Positions 13,192 through 27,900 of a DNA stretch of 64,000 nt are shown here, piece by piece. The DNA lies in the NCBI GenBank assembly GCA_036583965.1, contig JAZBQD010000014.1, positions 52,395,626-52,459,625 of the forward strand, given 5' to 3'. This DNA comes from Prunella strophiata (taxonomy: Eukaryota > Chordata > Aves > Passeriformes > Prunellidae). The notes beneath the pieces were generated by a model that was not told where the DNA came from, searched no databases, and saw nothing but the letters and a program-made list of their open reading frames with translations. How positions within the stretch are numbered: position 1 is the first letter of the stretch; the number at the start of each line of letters is the position of its first letter. Made by a program: the position numbers and the translations under genes.

Positions 13192-15376
13192 TTTTGGTTT
13201 GTTTTTCTCTTAAGTGAGCAGCATCAGGGTGTATGGGCTCTTTGGGTGTGCAGCAGCCAGCTGGCCTGGCTTGCTAACATAAATCAGTGCAGATGATGGG
13301 AAACAAGGCAGGGGGTCCAGTTCCCAGCTCTGAAGGATTCCAGATTAGGAGGACAGGTCACAGAGAAAGCAAGGGAGAGTGTGGAGGGAATCAGGCTGAT
13401 TCTCTGAGAGGTGCTGAAGATGAGAAGAGCTCTTCTGTCTGATTTGAAGGAGGAAAATGTTCTTATATTGCTTGCAATTAGGCTGAGATTCACCTTGTTC
13501 ACTGGATTTGATGGACAAATGAAACAAATTCCTGCTGTTATAACTTTGGATTGCTGTGATGCTTTCTGATCTGTTCAGCAAAAGGCACAGTTAGGCCAGT
13601 GTTGTATTAATGAGAAGGTTGTGATTTTTATACATTTCTCAGTGGGGAAGATGAACTTTCACTTAAGCTTCCAACCAGGCTTTGTAGTGGTTCCTTTTTC
13701 TACTTTTAGAAACAAACAAAAGAACAAAATTTGCAGTGCAATGGGCTATCAAGGGAGAAATCAGTCACTATAAAAGAAGACACTGGAAACTTCACTGATC
13801 CATCTAGCTGGTTTCAGGTGAGGCTTGCCTGGCTCACCATACCAGTAGTCCTTACATCCTTTCATACCCCACTTCAGAGGAATGGACAGCTCAGTTCAGG
13901 ATGACAAAGGAGTGAACTTTGGGTGATTTTTACTTTTAAATAAAATTTAAAATAAAGTTCTCATCTCTCCACTTCTTCCTGTACTTTCTTCTCTGTTCAA
14001 TATAATACAAATGCATTTAAAGCCCTACAGTGCTCAGTATAAGCTTTTCATTCTTTTATGCCTTTCCTCTTGTTTTCCACACCATTATTTGCTGCTCTCT
14101 CCTTATGTCTCTTATTCTCTCTTATCCATGCCTCATACTCCATTTAACAATCTTTGCTCCTTTTTATCTTCCTACATTTTGCATTTTTTTCCTCTATTAC
14201 TTAACACTCACACAGTCATGCCTGCTCCTTTCTCCAATAAGGCAGGCTGCATTCTGTAATTCAAGGAGTAAACCTTCAAATTCTTGTGTGAGTACTGAGT
14301 GCATGATGAAAGAGACTGCAGGACTGGGCCCTAGCTTGGCAGATATATGGGAAAAGGTAGTGAAGCCAATTTTAAAGAAGTCTTACTTACTTTGGTGGTT
14401 TGTATCACTTTGGTTGACTATTAAAATGTGTATTTCTAAGGTGAGGTGAGCACCAATGGCATTGTGTAAATAAATTTCAAGAACTTAGTATAAAAGACTT
14501 TATAGAGGTAATATATTACTTCCAGTTGAGAGAAATGAAGTGGCACTTTAAAATCTGTTTTACTAGCACCCTGTGTTTAAAAAAAAACTCTTCTTTTTCT
14601 TTTTTTTTAACCTCCTGCGCAAGCCTGGGCATGTTTGAGGCTACCAGGATACAATTTCATGTAGTATCCTATTTCAAATCCAGGCAAGAGCAGACTGATC
14701 GAAAATCGTGCTGTCAGAAGTAAAACTGCCTGTGGAATGCCTTCAGTGACACATTGAAAGGGAGAATGTAATATAACAGATACTGATTTTTGGGGTGTGA
14801 GGCTCTGGAGCAGTGTTCATGGATTTTGCACCATTTACCTTGATTGAACAAGGTAATGGTTGTAGAACAATTTTGGTGAATTTTTGTGTTCTTCGGTTAG
14901 TAGTTAGCAACTGTGTTGTGAAGAGGGGATGGTTGGTGTTGCTGGGGTTGTTTTAAGCCAAAGCAGCTTAAATGTGGAATATTTCATGGCAAGCACAGAG
15001 CTACCTGTAAGTCTGCATAACACCAGAATAACACAGGATTCCTAATAATTCTTGTCAGTGAAATGCTTACTGGTATTTTGAAATTATTGGTCTATTTCAG
15101 TACTTTGAAAACTGCTGGCGAATGTGAACTAGTCTAACTGGTCTGTGTTTATATTGGTTTTTAGGGTCAGCACAAACACAGATGGCAGTCTGCTTCATTT
15201 TCCCATATGTTTCTTTGCCTCTTCCCTGTCCCACAGAGGCCAAAGGATTAAAGTAGAAGAGGACTATATGAGAATTGAGAACAGAGGGAAACAGAAATAC
15301 TCTTTTAGGACTTCAAAGGAGTAGGAAAGTGAAGGAAAACTGAATTTGTGATCTTTGGTTAATTTTTAATTCTGGG

Positions 15377-15905
15377 TGTCATGGTTTATAAATGGAACAG
15401 CATTCCTTAGATAAGTGCCTCCCCCATATCCCCAAGACTCTTTCCACTTGCTCACCCTGCTTTCTTTCCCCTTCCTGCTCCAGGGGTGGGGTTGAGAATT
15501 GGAGACATAAAAAGGGGAAAATTACAGGTTGAGATAAGAAACAATTTACTGGAAACAGCAATGAGATACAAAAATGAACAGTTAGAGCAGCAATATCAAT
15601 AGTAAAAGTATACAAAAAGAGGGTGATTTACATGGAAATGAGTGCTCACCAACCAATCTGAGGTGGTGCAATCCTAAGAAAATTAACAATGGCCAACCTT
15701 CCACTCTTTTGTGTGACCCAAAGCCACACTTTTCTTCCTAGAATCAGAGTCCCTTATTTCCAACTCTCCACACCCCTCCCCACCCCCATGAGTGATTATG
15801 TGGATGGTATAAAATAACAACCTAGACATACCCACACAGCTCCAAGCTCTGTACCCCTACAACTCTGCAAAAAAAATCAACTCTGTCCTGGATGAAACCA
15901 GGACA
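15377..15905 (-). mobile_element. Solitary LTR of an avian endogenous retrovirus-type element
   Basis: The 529-base unit begins TGTCATGGTTT and ends AAACCAGGACA, which form imperfect terminal inverted repeats (10 of 11). It is flanked by CTGGG (15372-15376) and CTGAG (15906-15910), a likely 5-base target-site duplication with one difference. The ends and an internal GGTTGAGATAAGAAACAATTTA stretch resemble an abundant avian LTR family that I recall starting TGTCCTGGTTTC on the element's own strand, which puts this copy on the minus strand. It is diverged and no gag, pol or env sequence adjoins it, so it looks like a solo LTR left by recombination. The family name is not assigned. Confidence 0.75.
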
Positions 15906-18900
15906 CTGAGTAATTTAAAAAATTGGCTATGCCAGGATTATGCTGAATTCCTGGAAAACTAAGAGTTAACATTGTTCTGCTGTAATGCTGGTCTGTCTCC
16001 TGTGTCCTGTGCTAGGTGATGCTCATGACATGGGGAGCATCTTGCATTGCTGAGACCACCAGGTTGCACAAATAGATCCCTTGCATGGAGAGGGTGTGTC
16101 ATGCTGGCTGGCCTTGGCTCCATTTGCTCTCAAAAGAAAGGGAGAGGCTTCAGAAAAAAAAGTTGGTGTCCTCACATTCTGATGAAGTGCTGTCCAGAGC
16201 CAGCCAAGAGAATATTCTCCTCTGCCAGCCAAGCAGAGGAGAAAGGAAGTCAGTAATAAAACTCAGGGGCTCATGTGCTAGAAGTGAAATCTGGGGTCTG
16301 AGATCTGTGGTCAAGGAGGTGGAGAGGGTAGAATAGAGATAACCAACATTCATGTACGCTAGAGAATGGAAGGTGAGGGAAGGTAATGCATTGGCCAGAT
16401 ATTATGTGATTCTGAGTTAATTAGAGATATAAATACACTGCAATGCTTAGAGCATTAGGTTGACATCTGATCACCCTAAAGTTTTTAATATTAAATTCTA
16501 TATCCTGTTTCCACGTGGACATGGTCTCAGTGTTGTAATGTCACATTGCCAACACTGAAATGTGAAAATCCATTCTCAAAATCAAGCTCAAACTGTAGTA
16601 TGTAGTTTTATCCTCTGTGCTCCATCCTATCAAGGGCACTGTTCTTGTTAGCTCAGCAGCCAGATTAAAGTTCCATGGGCGTGTAAAAGTCTATATGAGA
16701 AGTGTCTGCTCCATATGTTACATACAGCTGAAGGCTCAGGGGAATAAGGTTTGTGTCTGGGAACCGGATAGCACAACTTTCCACCCCTGACCCAGTGCTT
16801 GCCCTTTTTAACAAACAAACAAGATCCTTCCTCAAAGAAAACTGGTTTATGATCTGTTTTTAGCTCTAGAAGCAAACATTAAAAAAAAAAAAAAAAAGAA
16901 TAAAGAACTCAATATGTTCTTACCCGTACTTACAGCAGCATCAGCTTTAGGCACTGCAGAACAAATGTCACACTTTGTTCCTTGCTGCTTTCAGAAGCTA
17001 TTATCTCCCTTGCAGTGCTAGGGCAGCATGTTACCTGCTTGCAAAATTTTGCAACCAATCAGCCTGAGTTTGTCATCTATTTGAAATGATGGCATTTGAG
17101 ACCTTGACCCTGAATACAGAGGTACAGTTGCCTCATGAGGGAGAGGGCATTTGCAGGATGGGGAGGTTGTTCACAGTTGTCCTGTTTCTGCTGGGTCATT
17201 GACCATACAAGGTGGTCTTTTTCCTTTCCCCCTAAAGGTGTATTTTTATTTGAAAGGCAGAAATTTTGTCATGTGAAAGGTGGGAGCAATTAAGCTAGTT
17301 CAGACTGAGACAGGATAAGAGCTAAAAATAGTCTAATCTCTTGCTGTCCTCTGTGGGTTATGGAGGGGAGAGGGAGTCCTCTCCAAAAAGTAGTTCAGGG
17401 AAGATTGATTCCTAATCCACAAGGCAATCCATGGCAGGACTCTTTCTAGTCAAGCTAGTGGAGAGAGAAGAAACAGGAAGATTAGCCTTGTTAGACTGAA
17501 GTTAGATTATGTGACCATCCCCTCATCACTGTGATCCAGTGTAAGATACTGAAAAAGAGCTGTTGTGCTATGAGCAGGAGGTAGAAGGAAGAAACAAAAC
17601 CAAACAAACCAAAGAAGCCTTGTGGCAGATGGTACCACCTGTGTCCATCCAAAGCAGTGTGCCATTTGAGTGGAGAAACCTGGAAAATCTGATGACTCAG
17701 TCTGAATACATAGGGAGACAGTGAGCGAGATTTCTGGCTTGTGTCCCAAGCCTCTTATGAACAAGGCTTCCAATTTTTTAACACAGAAAATTGAATACAA
17801 TTTGGTAGCATCATTCTCTGGCACAGCTGAACTACAGACTGAAATGCCTGGTGTATCCATGTGAGAACTGCCACATAAGTAGTTAGATGACTCTGTGCCA
17901 GGTCCTGGGTTATGGCTGAACCAGCTTTCTCAATAAATACATTTCTGATGCTTTTAGCAAAGGATATATCTTTAATAATACCTTTATTATTGGGGGTATA
18001 GCTGGCTGAACATAACAGTTAGGGTTGACAGCATTTGATTACTTTTCCAGGCTCAGCCAAATACTAATTTCCATGCACCTCAGTTCTGGCATCTGCAAGG
18101 CTGGAAGGTGAACCAACTGTGCAAGACATGCCTAAATTACTGTTCAGCAGTGCTTGCAAAAATGCTCATAAAGAAAGAGAAAACATGGATATATAAAGCA
18201 CACTTCTCAGCAGGATCCAGTCTTGTTTCCTTGCTGACTACCACCACCTCCTTCCTTCTTGGCTGTCAACAGGATGATAGTGGTTCACATTCCTTTGTAC
18301 TTCCTTTTACTTCTGAATTTTCTTTTCCTTTACATGTTTAAGTTGCACCAGATCTGTTTTTCCTGTTGTTGGTAAGACACAGAAAGAAAGATGCCCTTTA
18401 CCTTGGTCCTACAGTCTAATTTTCTTTGTTTGTCTCTTGGCTTGGCTGCTTTACTTACACTTCCCTCCTATGACCTTCTCAGTCCAATCCTACACTCTCC
18501 AGTTAGGCTGTGTCATGCAGCTATGGTCTAAATATCTCACCCAGCTCTTCTCCCATATCCCTCATCTCACTATTTTGCTGAGCATACGTGTTCATCCTGT
18601 ACCCAGTGAGGGTTTTTCCCTCATACAGCTTTTCCCTGCAAAGAGATGAATGTACACAGTCTTAAACAACATCCTCCCAAAGCAACTAGATATAGGGTTT
18701 GAACACAGGAAATTAAATTCCATGGAACATTAGCAAAATAAGTTTGGTTTAGGACTGGGGAGGCTCAAGAAACATGAAGGGAAAATAAAAGTCCTGCTGA
18801 TGTTTGTGTCTTAATTCTCTGAAAGCCAGTGTTACATGAGTCTAAAAGTCACGTTCAGATGAGATGGCTTTGGAGAAAAGGTGGTGGATTTTGCCAGATG

Positions 18901-21900
18901 TTCAGGCTCTCTTACCTGGCAACTGCCATGTGGTGATCTTTTAGTACATATGTTGGCTTGTGCTGCAAACTGTTTGACTGTGCATTGCTTGCTTTGCTAA
19001 AAGCAACTGAGAAACAACTCTGTGTAAGGACCAGGTCAAGGCATACAACACTCACCAATGTCTATTGTCTGGGATATTTTTTGAGGACAGTCATCATCTC
19101 CACATTTACGTTGAACTATCTTCATTAATGTTTTTTATCACTTTTTGGTTTATACAGTGATGTTAAAAAATATCTGATGGTATTTTATCCTTCCCTAAAG
19201 GGACAGACATTGGTGCCAAGTACTGTCACTGGTCAGAACATGTTCAAGCTCTGGCTAGAGGAGTACCAACTCATAAAATAACCCATCTGTAATTCTAGGC
19301 ATTCTTTTGGGTAATACATCCGTTTAGCTTTCAGTTCTTCAGTAATTAGTTGTACATCTGTGAGCAACTGTACATCTGATTTACTATCCTAACAGCTATT
19401 GAAATAGAGAACATTGCCCCATTTAACTTCAGGATGGAAAGTTATAGTGTGATAAAGTTGTATTTAAAATGTAATAAAACTGACTGTATATAAACAAATT
19501 ACAAGTTTATATTACACTATAGATTATCTTAAATCATATTTTAAAGTTCATAAATTTAATGTGATTGAACATAGCTTAATGCATATGAATATATTTTTAA
19601 TTGTTGCCTTCTTTTATTTAGTAAGAAGATTAAACTGTCCTGGAAAATAACTTGATTATAGTGAAGAAGACTTAGTGGAAAAGTGAATGTAAGTATTTCA
19701 CAGCATGTGACAATTATTGATGTTTGCAAACCATTGACATTGGTGATATTATAAATCATGCTAAATTGGCAGCCACTTTTGTTATGGTGAGAATGCACAA
19801 TCTGAACACTGTACATATGTGTGTGTGGTATAGAATATCTATTATGTGGGTCTATGGGCTAATATAAACCTAAATGCTTTTAATGGGGCCTTCTGCTGTT
19901 AGTCACTTGCAAGCTTAAGAACTATTTGCAGGAAAAATGACATGAAGTTGTCACTAAGCGCCCTTAAAAAGATAAAAAAACCCTCTACTTCCATATAAAT
20001 ACCCACAGGGATTATTAAATTCAGTAATGCAGACATGTTTTGCATTTCCAGAGGAATTTAGTCTAACCTGGAATAATGCACCCTACATATATAGTGTTTT
20101 TTGGTATACTTGCCCCGAAGATGTGAGATTATAGTAGAACAGAATTGCACCATGGATTGGCAATTCAATTTAGAGTGAAATACAGCAGCTGCAAGTTCCA
20201 GGCTAAGTGTATCATTGCTCACTTGAGGTCACTTTTTCAAACCTGGAGTCAATAGTTCTCTAACAATAAGAACTTTGCTTCATTTTCTAGAACCTCTTGA
20301 AACTGTTACTTTGCTGGCAAATATGTCATTATTTTTCTTAAAGTAATTGCCTTCCCTAGCTGTATTTCATAATAATGTGAACCCCCCTGTGTGCCTGCAC
20401 ATGTGTATTTGTATCTATATACTTGTGCATAAGGCAAAGCTGTGTCTCTGCAAGTCATTCCCCAGGAGACTTTGAGTGGCTCTGATGTGCAGGGCAGCAA
20501 TAGTCATGAACTTGTAGCTACCACAGATTCATCCCAGTGTTTTTTTCATGTTACATTTTTCCCACGATCTCACCTTCCTTTTCCCAGAGCCTGACTGATG
20601 AGCTTGGAAGCAGGCAGCTAAGCCTTTCCAAATGCTGAATAAAGTATAGAATTAATGACTTAGATGTTAAAGAGGACAGTGATTATGTCTTAAATGTCTA
20701 ACAAGCTGGGACAGTTGTAATTCTAGCCTTTCAGGTTTTACTAACTTGTCTTCAATAATTACTGGCTGACCAGTAGTACTGAAAACTGCAGGAGCTGCAT
20801 GTAGCATTGCAAAGTGCTGTCTGGTTCATGTAGAGTTGTCTACTGATATAAGATTGCTTGAAATGAAAATCGTCAGATTTGACAACATTGTACCTAAGTT
20901 GAAGATTTACAGATTAGGCTGTGCATTGATTCTTGCCATTACTAGTATCTGGCCCAGTTTGAAATGTAGGTAGGCTTATAAAGTATAAAATCAATGTGTA
21001 TTGAGGAAAACAGTGCAGTTTGAAGTAATTTACTGAGACAACTTTAGTTTCCTCAAGATCCTAAAAATACATTTCAAATGACCCTCTTCAGGCCAGTGAC
21101 ACTTCCTGAACTATCCCATGAGTGTGACAAGTTTGTACATGGAGAAGTTTTTTGTCAGTTGCTTTCACATTTTTCTCACCATTCAATCTTCAACTGTTAC
21201 AACTGGGAATCTCGGGAAGGGCTATCTTTAGTTACCATTTTTTTGAAATAAGCAGAATATTGTTGGTTTCTTCTTTGGAGTTTTTAAGGGGCTGTTTAGC
21301 AGGAGAGCATGATTTGAATGTCAGTTGAGCTATAAAAGATATCTGCCCAGTTAAAATGTCATTTCATGTATGTATGTGGAAACAGCTAAAAGACATGAAG
21401 TAGAGCTGTATTTCAGGAAGCTGAGGAGTATAATATTGGCAATGTGATTATTAGTTGATCCTGAAACTGGCAGAGGAATAAAAACATCCTGCTGCAGAGA
21501 TGGATGCTAGCATTTTGTCCTTCATGTAAAACTAAATATCAGCTCTAGTATATGTTATTTTTCTGATATTTTGATTTTGTGCAAATGTAGACTGAGCTCC
21601 TAAATGTAAACCTTCTTTTTGATCTGGCTCTTACAGGTATCTGATGTTAAAATTAGATATTTATCCTTTTAAACATCAGTCATTTTCAAAAAATTATTTG
21701 GCCTCACATTGGCTGGGCTTTTTGCAGTATTACCAAATCAACAAATTTTTGTGGAGAGGAGAAAATACCTTTTCATATGCACTTTTAGTTTTGTATCTCA
21801 AAAGTGGCTATGGAGATATTCTCACATACAAAGACAGCAGAGCTGAAGGGAGGGATCAAAGGACCTCATGGGAACCAAGAGAAGCAGTGGCTTTACCTGC

Positions 21901-24900
21901 AGCCACTCACAAACTGGAGGCAGAGCCCTGAATCTGTGAAATCCAGCACCTGCTCTTATAATCATCCATTTTGATGTGTAGCACATCTACAAATATTTAT
22001 TACAAATTTTTGTTTAGTCAAAATTGAAAATTAAATTTGAAACTTGAGCTTGAATGCAATGTAATGGTTTGGCAGAATAACTGGTAGAATTTTGGCTTGG
22101 TTACCCATGAAGCCAGAAGGTGGAATAAACTTGCTCTTCCTCATTCTCATCCAATGAAATTTTGGACTGACCTTTCAAATAGATGAAACACCAAGCTGGA
22201 ATGATGGATAAACCCAGTGAAATGTTGGCTTGCTGTACTTCTTTACCTCACAAAGAGGTGAAAAGAAATGGAGAGAGTGAGGGTTTTTTTCCACTCAAAA
22301 ATCAGGAAAGGCTAGGGAAAACATAAAACGGGCTGGTGGAGATGATGAAAAGCCAATCGTGTTGAATTATGCTGATGATGCATTAAAATAATCTTGAGGC
22401 AGTGACTGCAAGGAGGGGGAAGGGGAGTGTGTACCTTAGGGAATCAGGAGCAGGCACCATCAAGTAGAGCACAGGCAAGAGAGTGCACAGGATGAGGTGG
22501 AAGAACACTCAGCCCTGATTAGATGCCAAAATTAGGTTCTCTCTGCACATTTTGTAATCTGCAGTCCCAGGAACTAGTTCTTAATGTAGCACTGAGTGTT
22601 TCTGCACTCTTCTCAGCAGTATTTCTTGTGTAGAATGCGTGCACTGGCATCGTAAATAGCCTGAATTCAAACACCCTTGTGAAGGGTGAGGACCACATCA
22701 TGTCATGTGCTGTCACTAAGCTCTGCTAGCTGGTAGGCAGGTTCTTCCTGGAAGGTCTACAGAGATGCTTTTTAGACTTCTAGAATTATAAAATATTCTC
22801 TCAAAGCCAGTGTCCATCTCAAAAATGTCCACCTTAGTTTCAGGATCCAGCTGGCTATTGTAAAATAATTTATTGTTTCTAAGAGCTTGGCTCCTATATT
22901 GTGAATGCAATAAATAATTCTCAGCAACATTTGGATGAGGTAAATAAAGCATAGAGGCACACTTGATAATAAGGAGAAAAATAAATATTTAGGAGTTACT
23001 AGTTCATTAAGTAATGTCTGTGCTGTGCATGAAATGAGGCAGGGAAACAGGGGAAGAATCTCCCATTATAGAGACTATCATGAAGGAGTCACATAAGGAA
23101 CTTTAATTCTATACATGACAATCAATCAGACTTAAGTCCCTTTAAGAATCACCTCTAAGACAGTTATTTAGATCCATAAGACTTAAGCCACAAAGACAGG
23201 TTTGTTCTGTATTTTCTGCATGCTTTGGGCTGTGGGCAGGAAAGTGACATTGCAAACTGTTCCCACAGAATTTCTGCCCTGTCACACTGAAGCCCTAAAG
23301 GGCATGCAAGGGCACTACACATGGGATGTGTCTGTCTTCATGCACGTGATTTCTGGCATCTCCCAGTACCTACGTCCTGTCTTTTTTCTTTCCCTCCATC
23401 TCGGTCTTCCCTGTGTTGCCTGGCTAACTCTAGGGAGAATACTTCATCTCCAGGAGAGATGACATCTCTGCACTACCAGCATGAGTAGCCTGTGACACCA
23501 GGTCAGGCTGTAACCACCAGCAGTAACAACCACAGGAAAGCCTTGCATAATGATCTCTCCAGGGTGTGTAGAGCACACTTATTTATGTTGTTGTTTTCTC
23601 ACATGCTATCAAATACAAGCTTTTATTTTCCTCTAATCCGAGTTTATATTCACTGGGTCATGTAAAGGCCAAATGTCTTGCCTTTGCTGCTAGATCTTTG
23701 CAATGAGAGTGCCCGTGGTGAAAGTCCTGCCCTCATCCTGCCCTTATTGAGCATGGAGTCACCAGGAGAGGGCTGATTCCACAGGCAAGCCTTGGCTCTC
23801 CATTTTTCTCTAGCAGAAGCCTACAGGGTGACCCATCTAACAAAAGCATTGCACAGTTCATACATATTTCATATCACTAGCTGCAGATGATCTGTAATAG
23901 AGTTTTGCCCATATGTTGGCACCTTTCCCTCTATAGAGAAATGAGGCCATACTTTACCAGTAGTTGAAGACTTGAATATCTGAAACATATTATGTACTTC
24001 TCACACTTCACTTTGAGACTTGTCTTGTAAAAAAACATTGTAGGTTAGTTATAAAAATGTGGTTTATTGGAGGGATATGAGTGACCTTTTTTTCCCTAAT
24101 CCACTAACACTTGACTAAGTCTACAGGTTTGGCTAGAAGACCCACAGGAGAGAAGATTCTTGCAACAAAACACAGCTATTTATTTATAGGTACTCATTCT
24201 TCCTCCTTGAAACACAGACCCACATGTCAGTCTTCCTTTCTCATGTTTCTCTGAAATTATCTCCTGGGGAATATGTAGAAAAACAAACAGTAGATTCTTT
24301 TCCATTTTAGGAGAGGAATGGAGACAAATTCAACTTCAAAATACTTGGTATTTTAAATGCAAAATGTTCCTTCCTTAATTAATACTTGGCAAAGCATTTT
24401 AAAGATCAAAGTGTCAATATTACCTAATTCTCATGACACACCTGTCAGGTAAGTAAAAATTACATCCATTTATAGCCCAGGAAGCTAAATACTGTCTAAC
24501 ATCAGCATTTTCACAGTTGCTACCTAGTTAATTTACTGAAATAAGTAGTCTAATTCTCAAAGGTTCTTCATATTCTTAGTTGTCCTAAATTATGCTTAGA
24601 ACTCCAGAGTACTCACTCTTTTGAAACTGAGTGCAAGTATTTTGGTGCAGAAACATGGATATGTATGGAAGCTGAACCTGAGGCATTCACACTTAAAAGA
24701 CTTTTTCCAAACTTAAGCAGCCCTAAAAAGCCTAGAGCTGGAACCTAGTTGTTGTGAATTCCCAGGCTGGGCTCAGGCCCCTGCACTGCCCAGCTCTCAT
24801 ACCTTAAGGCAGAGTTGTTTCTCAGTGGAACTGAAAAAAGTATGAGGTATAGGTAGTCCTGGGAGGATCAGTGTTCAAAGATTTTTTTTTCTTTTTGCAG

Positions 24901-27900
24901 GAGACGTGTATAGAAGGGTTTTTTAGAGAGGGAGAGGGTGCTAGAAGTGGAAAGAAAAATGGTGTGTGACAGAAATTAATTCTTCTACCTCCTGCTGTTG
25001 CTTCCATTAGAGATGCAGGTTATCTTGTTATTTCTGTCATGGCTCTCTCTGCTTTTGTTACAGCATCAGCAGAGTGGTATAATTGGGCTGGAGGACAAAT
25101 TTTTTGCTGCTCTATTGAGCAACGACTGAAAGGGAGAGGAGATTTTGAACAAGTGCTGTCTCCCCTTCAGTGTGCAGTGCAACTTGTTTCCAACTGGTGT
25201 TTTAGTTGGAGTGGTGGTGATTGTCAAGTGCCTTGCTTTGTCTGTGCAAACAGTTTTTGTAACCTGTTTGCTCCATTTGGTGTGGCAATGCCCAGCCCTG
25301 AATACAACACAAAACTTAGGGATGGCGTCACTCCATCCCAGTCTGTTCTCCCTCTTGCAGGAGCAGGTGGGAATGCACAAAACCCTAGCCAAGGGCTGTC
25401 AATGAGTTGGCACTAGAAGGAGGGAAAAGGCTAGGCTACAAAAAGGGGTCTCAGGGGATTGAACAGCCTGGAGCAGGCGTGCATGGCTGAATTAGGAGTT
25501 GGAATTGTTTGGCTTTCAAATTCAGAGGACTTGTTTGCTGTCTTGGCCCTGCTCAAAGTGAGTAAATGCTACTGCTAATGACAAAGCCCAATAGAGGAGG
25601 AGTGAAGGATTAAAACCACCAAATGATGACTCACCCTCCCCTCTCCCCCTTCCCCAGTTTCAGTCCCCACTAAACCACTTTACCTTGCCAAACCCCTGGT
25701 GGCATTTTGCTTATAAATAATCATGTGTTTGAAATGTTAAAATGTGTAGGCAGGGATTAAAAGGATATGTGATGCTACAGCATTAAAACAGTACAAACCT
25801 CTGCAAGGGAATTGTGAAGGAAAATTATTTTTGGCAAGGACTGCTGCATCCTGGAGAGATCAAGAGAAGGCAAAAAGCAGTTTACCCAAGTTTAGCAAAG
25901 CCAAAAAGCTGGGTGCAATAAAATAGGGCTCCACATCAGTTCTTTGTCATCTTAAAGCCGAATCTGAAGTTTTGGGGGGATGCAAAGAGGAGATTCATTG
26001 ACAAATTTCTGTCAAAGGTACCAGCCTAAACTGTTGTCCTTTTCTTACTGTAAAGTTTGGTGAATGCAGCTGCATGGTTGTCACCCACCCTGTAACAGAT
26101 TTCTTCCTTCTCCTAGGGTGTGATGGGAATGGGAGGTAATATAACTCTCTCAAATCAATGTGTCAGCCCATGGTATTTTACAGAATAAGCAGGTTGACTT
26201 GCCCATTTGGGATATTTTTCTATACTCTCAAAGTGAGAATATTGGCATCAAGTTTCTTGTTGTGTCTGGCAACAAAAACTGAGAATTGTCCCAGCTTCGA
26301 AAAGCAAATGCATTACAGACTTAGAGGGAACTGTTGCAAATCAGTTTTCAGCATTGACTTTAGCATTGATTGTGCAGCTTGAGTATAATTTTTAGTGTCA
26401 TTCTCAGATGCTACATTGGCTTTGTCTCCATAAACCTTTGATTCCTGGACAAAGTAAGTCTTTTTATGGGACTGTTGAATTTGAGTAGGTGAAATCAGCT
26501 TCCTCACCTCACTTCTTAATTTCAGCTGAGTGAACAATGCCAGTGTGAACAATGCTGGTGTGAACAGGCACAGATAAGGGCACTGTCCTGCTGCTCCTCT
26601 TGCTGATGATCTAGCTGCTGTTTGCTTGTCTGTACAGGGGAAGCCTCTGAATGCTATGCCTGTAGGAACTGTGCAATTACTAATAAGCAAACAGTTTTTA
26701 GGAGGCCCCATTCATTTCATGTCTAATTGATTTTTGAGACGCACTCTGAGCCTACAGAACCTAGGGAGCAGGGCTTTGAGGAGCACTCCTTGGGGGAGGC
26801 AGGATAGTGCCACTCCTTCACCTTAGCTGCCTTCTGCCTCTCCACTGGAGCAGCAGCCCCTGCTTCTTCCAGCTCCCTGCACAGGGCTTTGCACTCTTCC
26901 ACCTGGCTTATAGACCAGGCTTCTGCAAAAGTGCATTTGAAATCTTCATACTGCTGATCCCCTGGGTTTGGTGCCAGGGCAGCCTGGCTGCAGGTGTGTT
27001 ATGGATCTCTTCATAGTATGGGACTTCTGCTCCATTCCTGCAGTGCATCCTCCTGCTTTGTCATAGCAATGATGTTGTTTAAGCAGTTGTCTTAGGTAAA
27101 CTGGTCACTTTGCTAAATGAAAATGATTTGGTTAATGCAATGTTTTGTATAGAATAAACCATCTCCACTGCTCTTAACCTCTGCTCTTACTTTTGTGCTA
27201 GCAAACATGAAAAAATGCCCCATGCATTCAGGATGTTACTTTTTTAATGCTAAATTTTTAATTTATATGAAATCTATTTATAAGTCTAAGTTGTGTTCTT
27301 GTTTTTGTTTTTCTCCCTCCTTTAGAGCATTTAAACATATTACTTGAACCTTCATAATATTCTTTAATTAATGTTGCATTTAATATTATATTTAATTAAG
27401 GGATTTAACAAGGATAAAAGTAAAACTTAAATACCGAGACAACTTGCTTGCCTAATAATTTTTTAGGGCTAAATTCAAGGCAAGCCTCAACCATATTTGA
27501 TTCATTTCATGTAGTGAAATTGACGTTGTATTTAAAAAGAACCATTCCTTTGGACAGCTAGGCAAAATATTCTGGTGTACTGTTACTGCAGCACTCAAGC
27601 TGACATGACAATGTCATGAAATAATGTCAAGATGCAAAAATATCTACATTTAGGTAGGAAATTTCTCATTGTCAGTCAGTAAGCCAATGACTTGGTAAAC
27701 AAAAGTCTTGTTTATCTTTGCTGGTTTTCCTTAAAATTGCATGACTTAATGACTTGCTGCTAGTTAACTGAATCATATCAAATTACAGCTGCCGGGAACT
27801 TACCACTTTGCAAAACATTGCAACTCTTTTGTTAGTACACAGACAGTGAGTGTTTCCTTAAAAATGGATCTGGAAATTTCCAGACAATGAATGGACCTGC

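Larger units (their letters stand above)
1..15376. other. Non-coding DNA without a recognisable gene (5'UTR intron or intergenic)
   Basis: Open frames here are short (the longest is about 135 codons at 10322-10729), overlap on both strands and match no family I recognise. CpG is rare and no CpG island is visible. A GC-richer patch at about 11800-12130 has open frames on both strands simply because stop codons are rare in it. Low-complexity features include TA/TG repeats at 241-260, A15 at 5044-5058, a T/G-rich run at 10119-10184 and an A-rich run at 12616-12715. An AT-rich block covers about 7430-7720. I see no transposon I can name here. Confidence 0.6.

Noticed and set aside
24880..24960. 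Strong acceptor-like T-rich tract and GCAG ending at 24900, a possible 5'UTR exon
   Set aside because: There is no good donor at a plausible distance and a non-coding exon cannot be supported without RNA data.
26115..26134. Tiny exon-like unit between CTCCTAG and GGTAATA
   Set aside because: An acceptor-like and a donor-like signal flank about 19 bases, but such pairs occur by chance and no transcript evidence is available.
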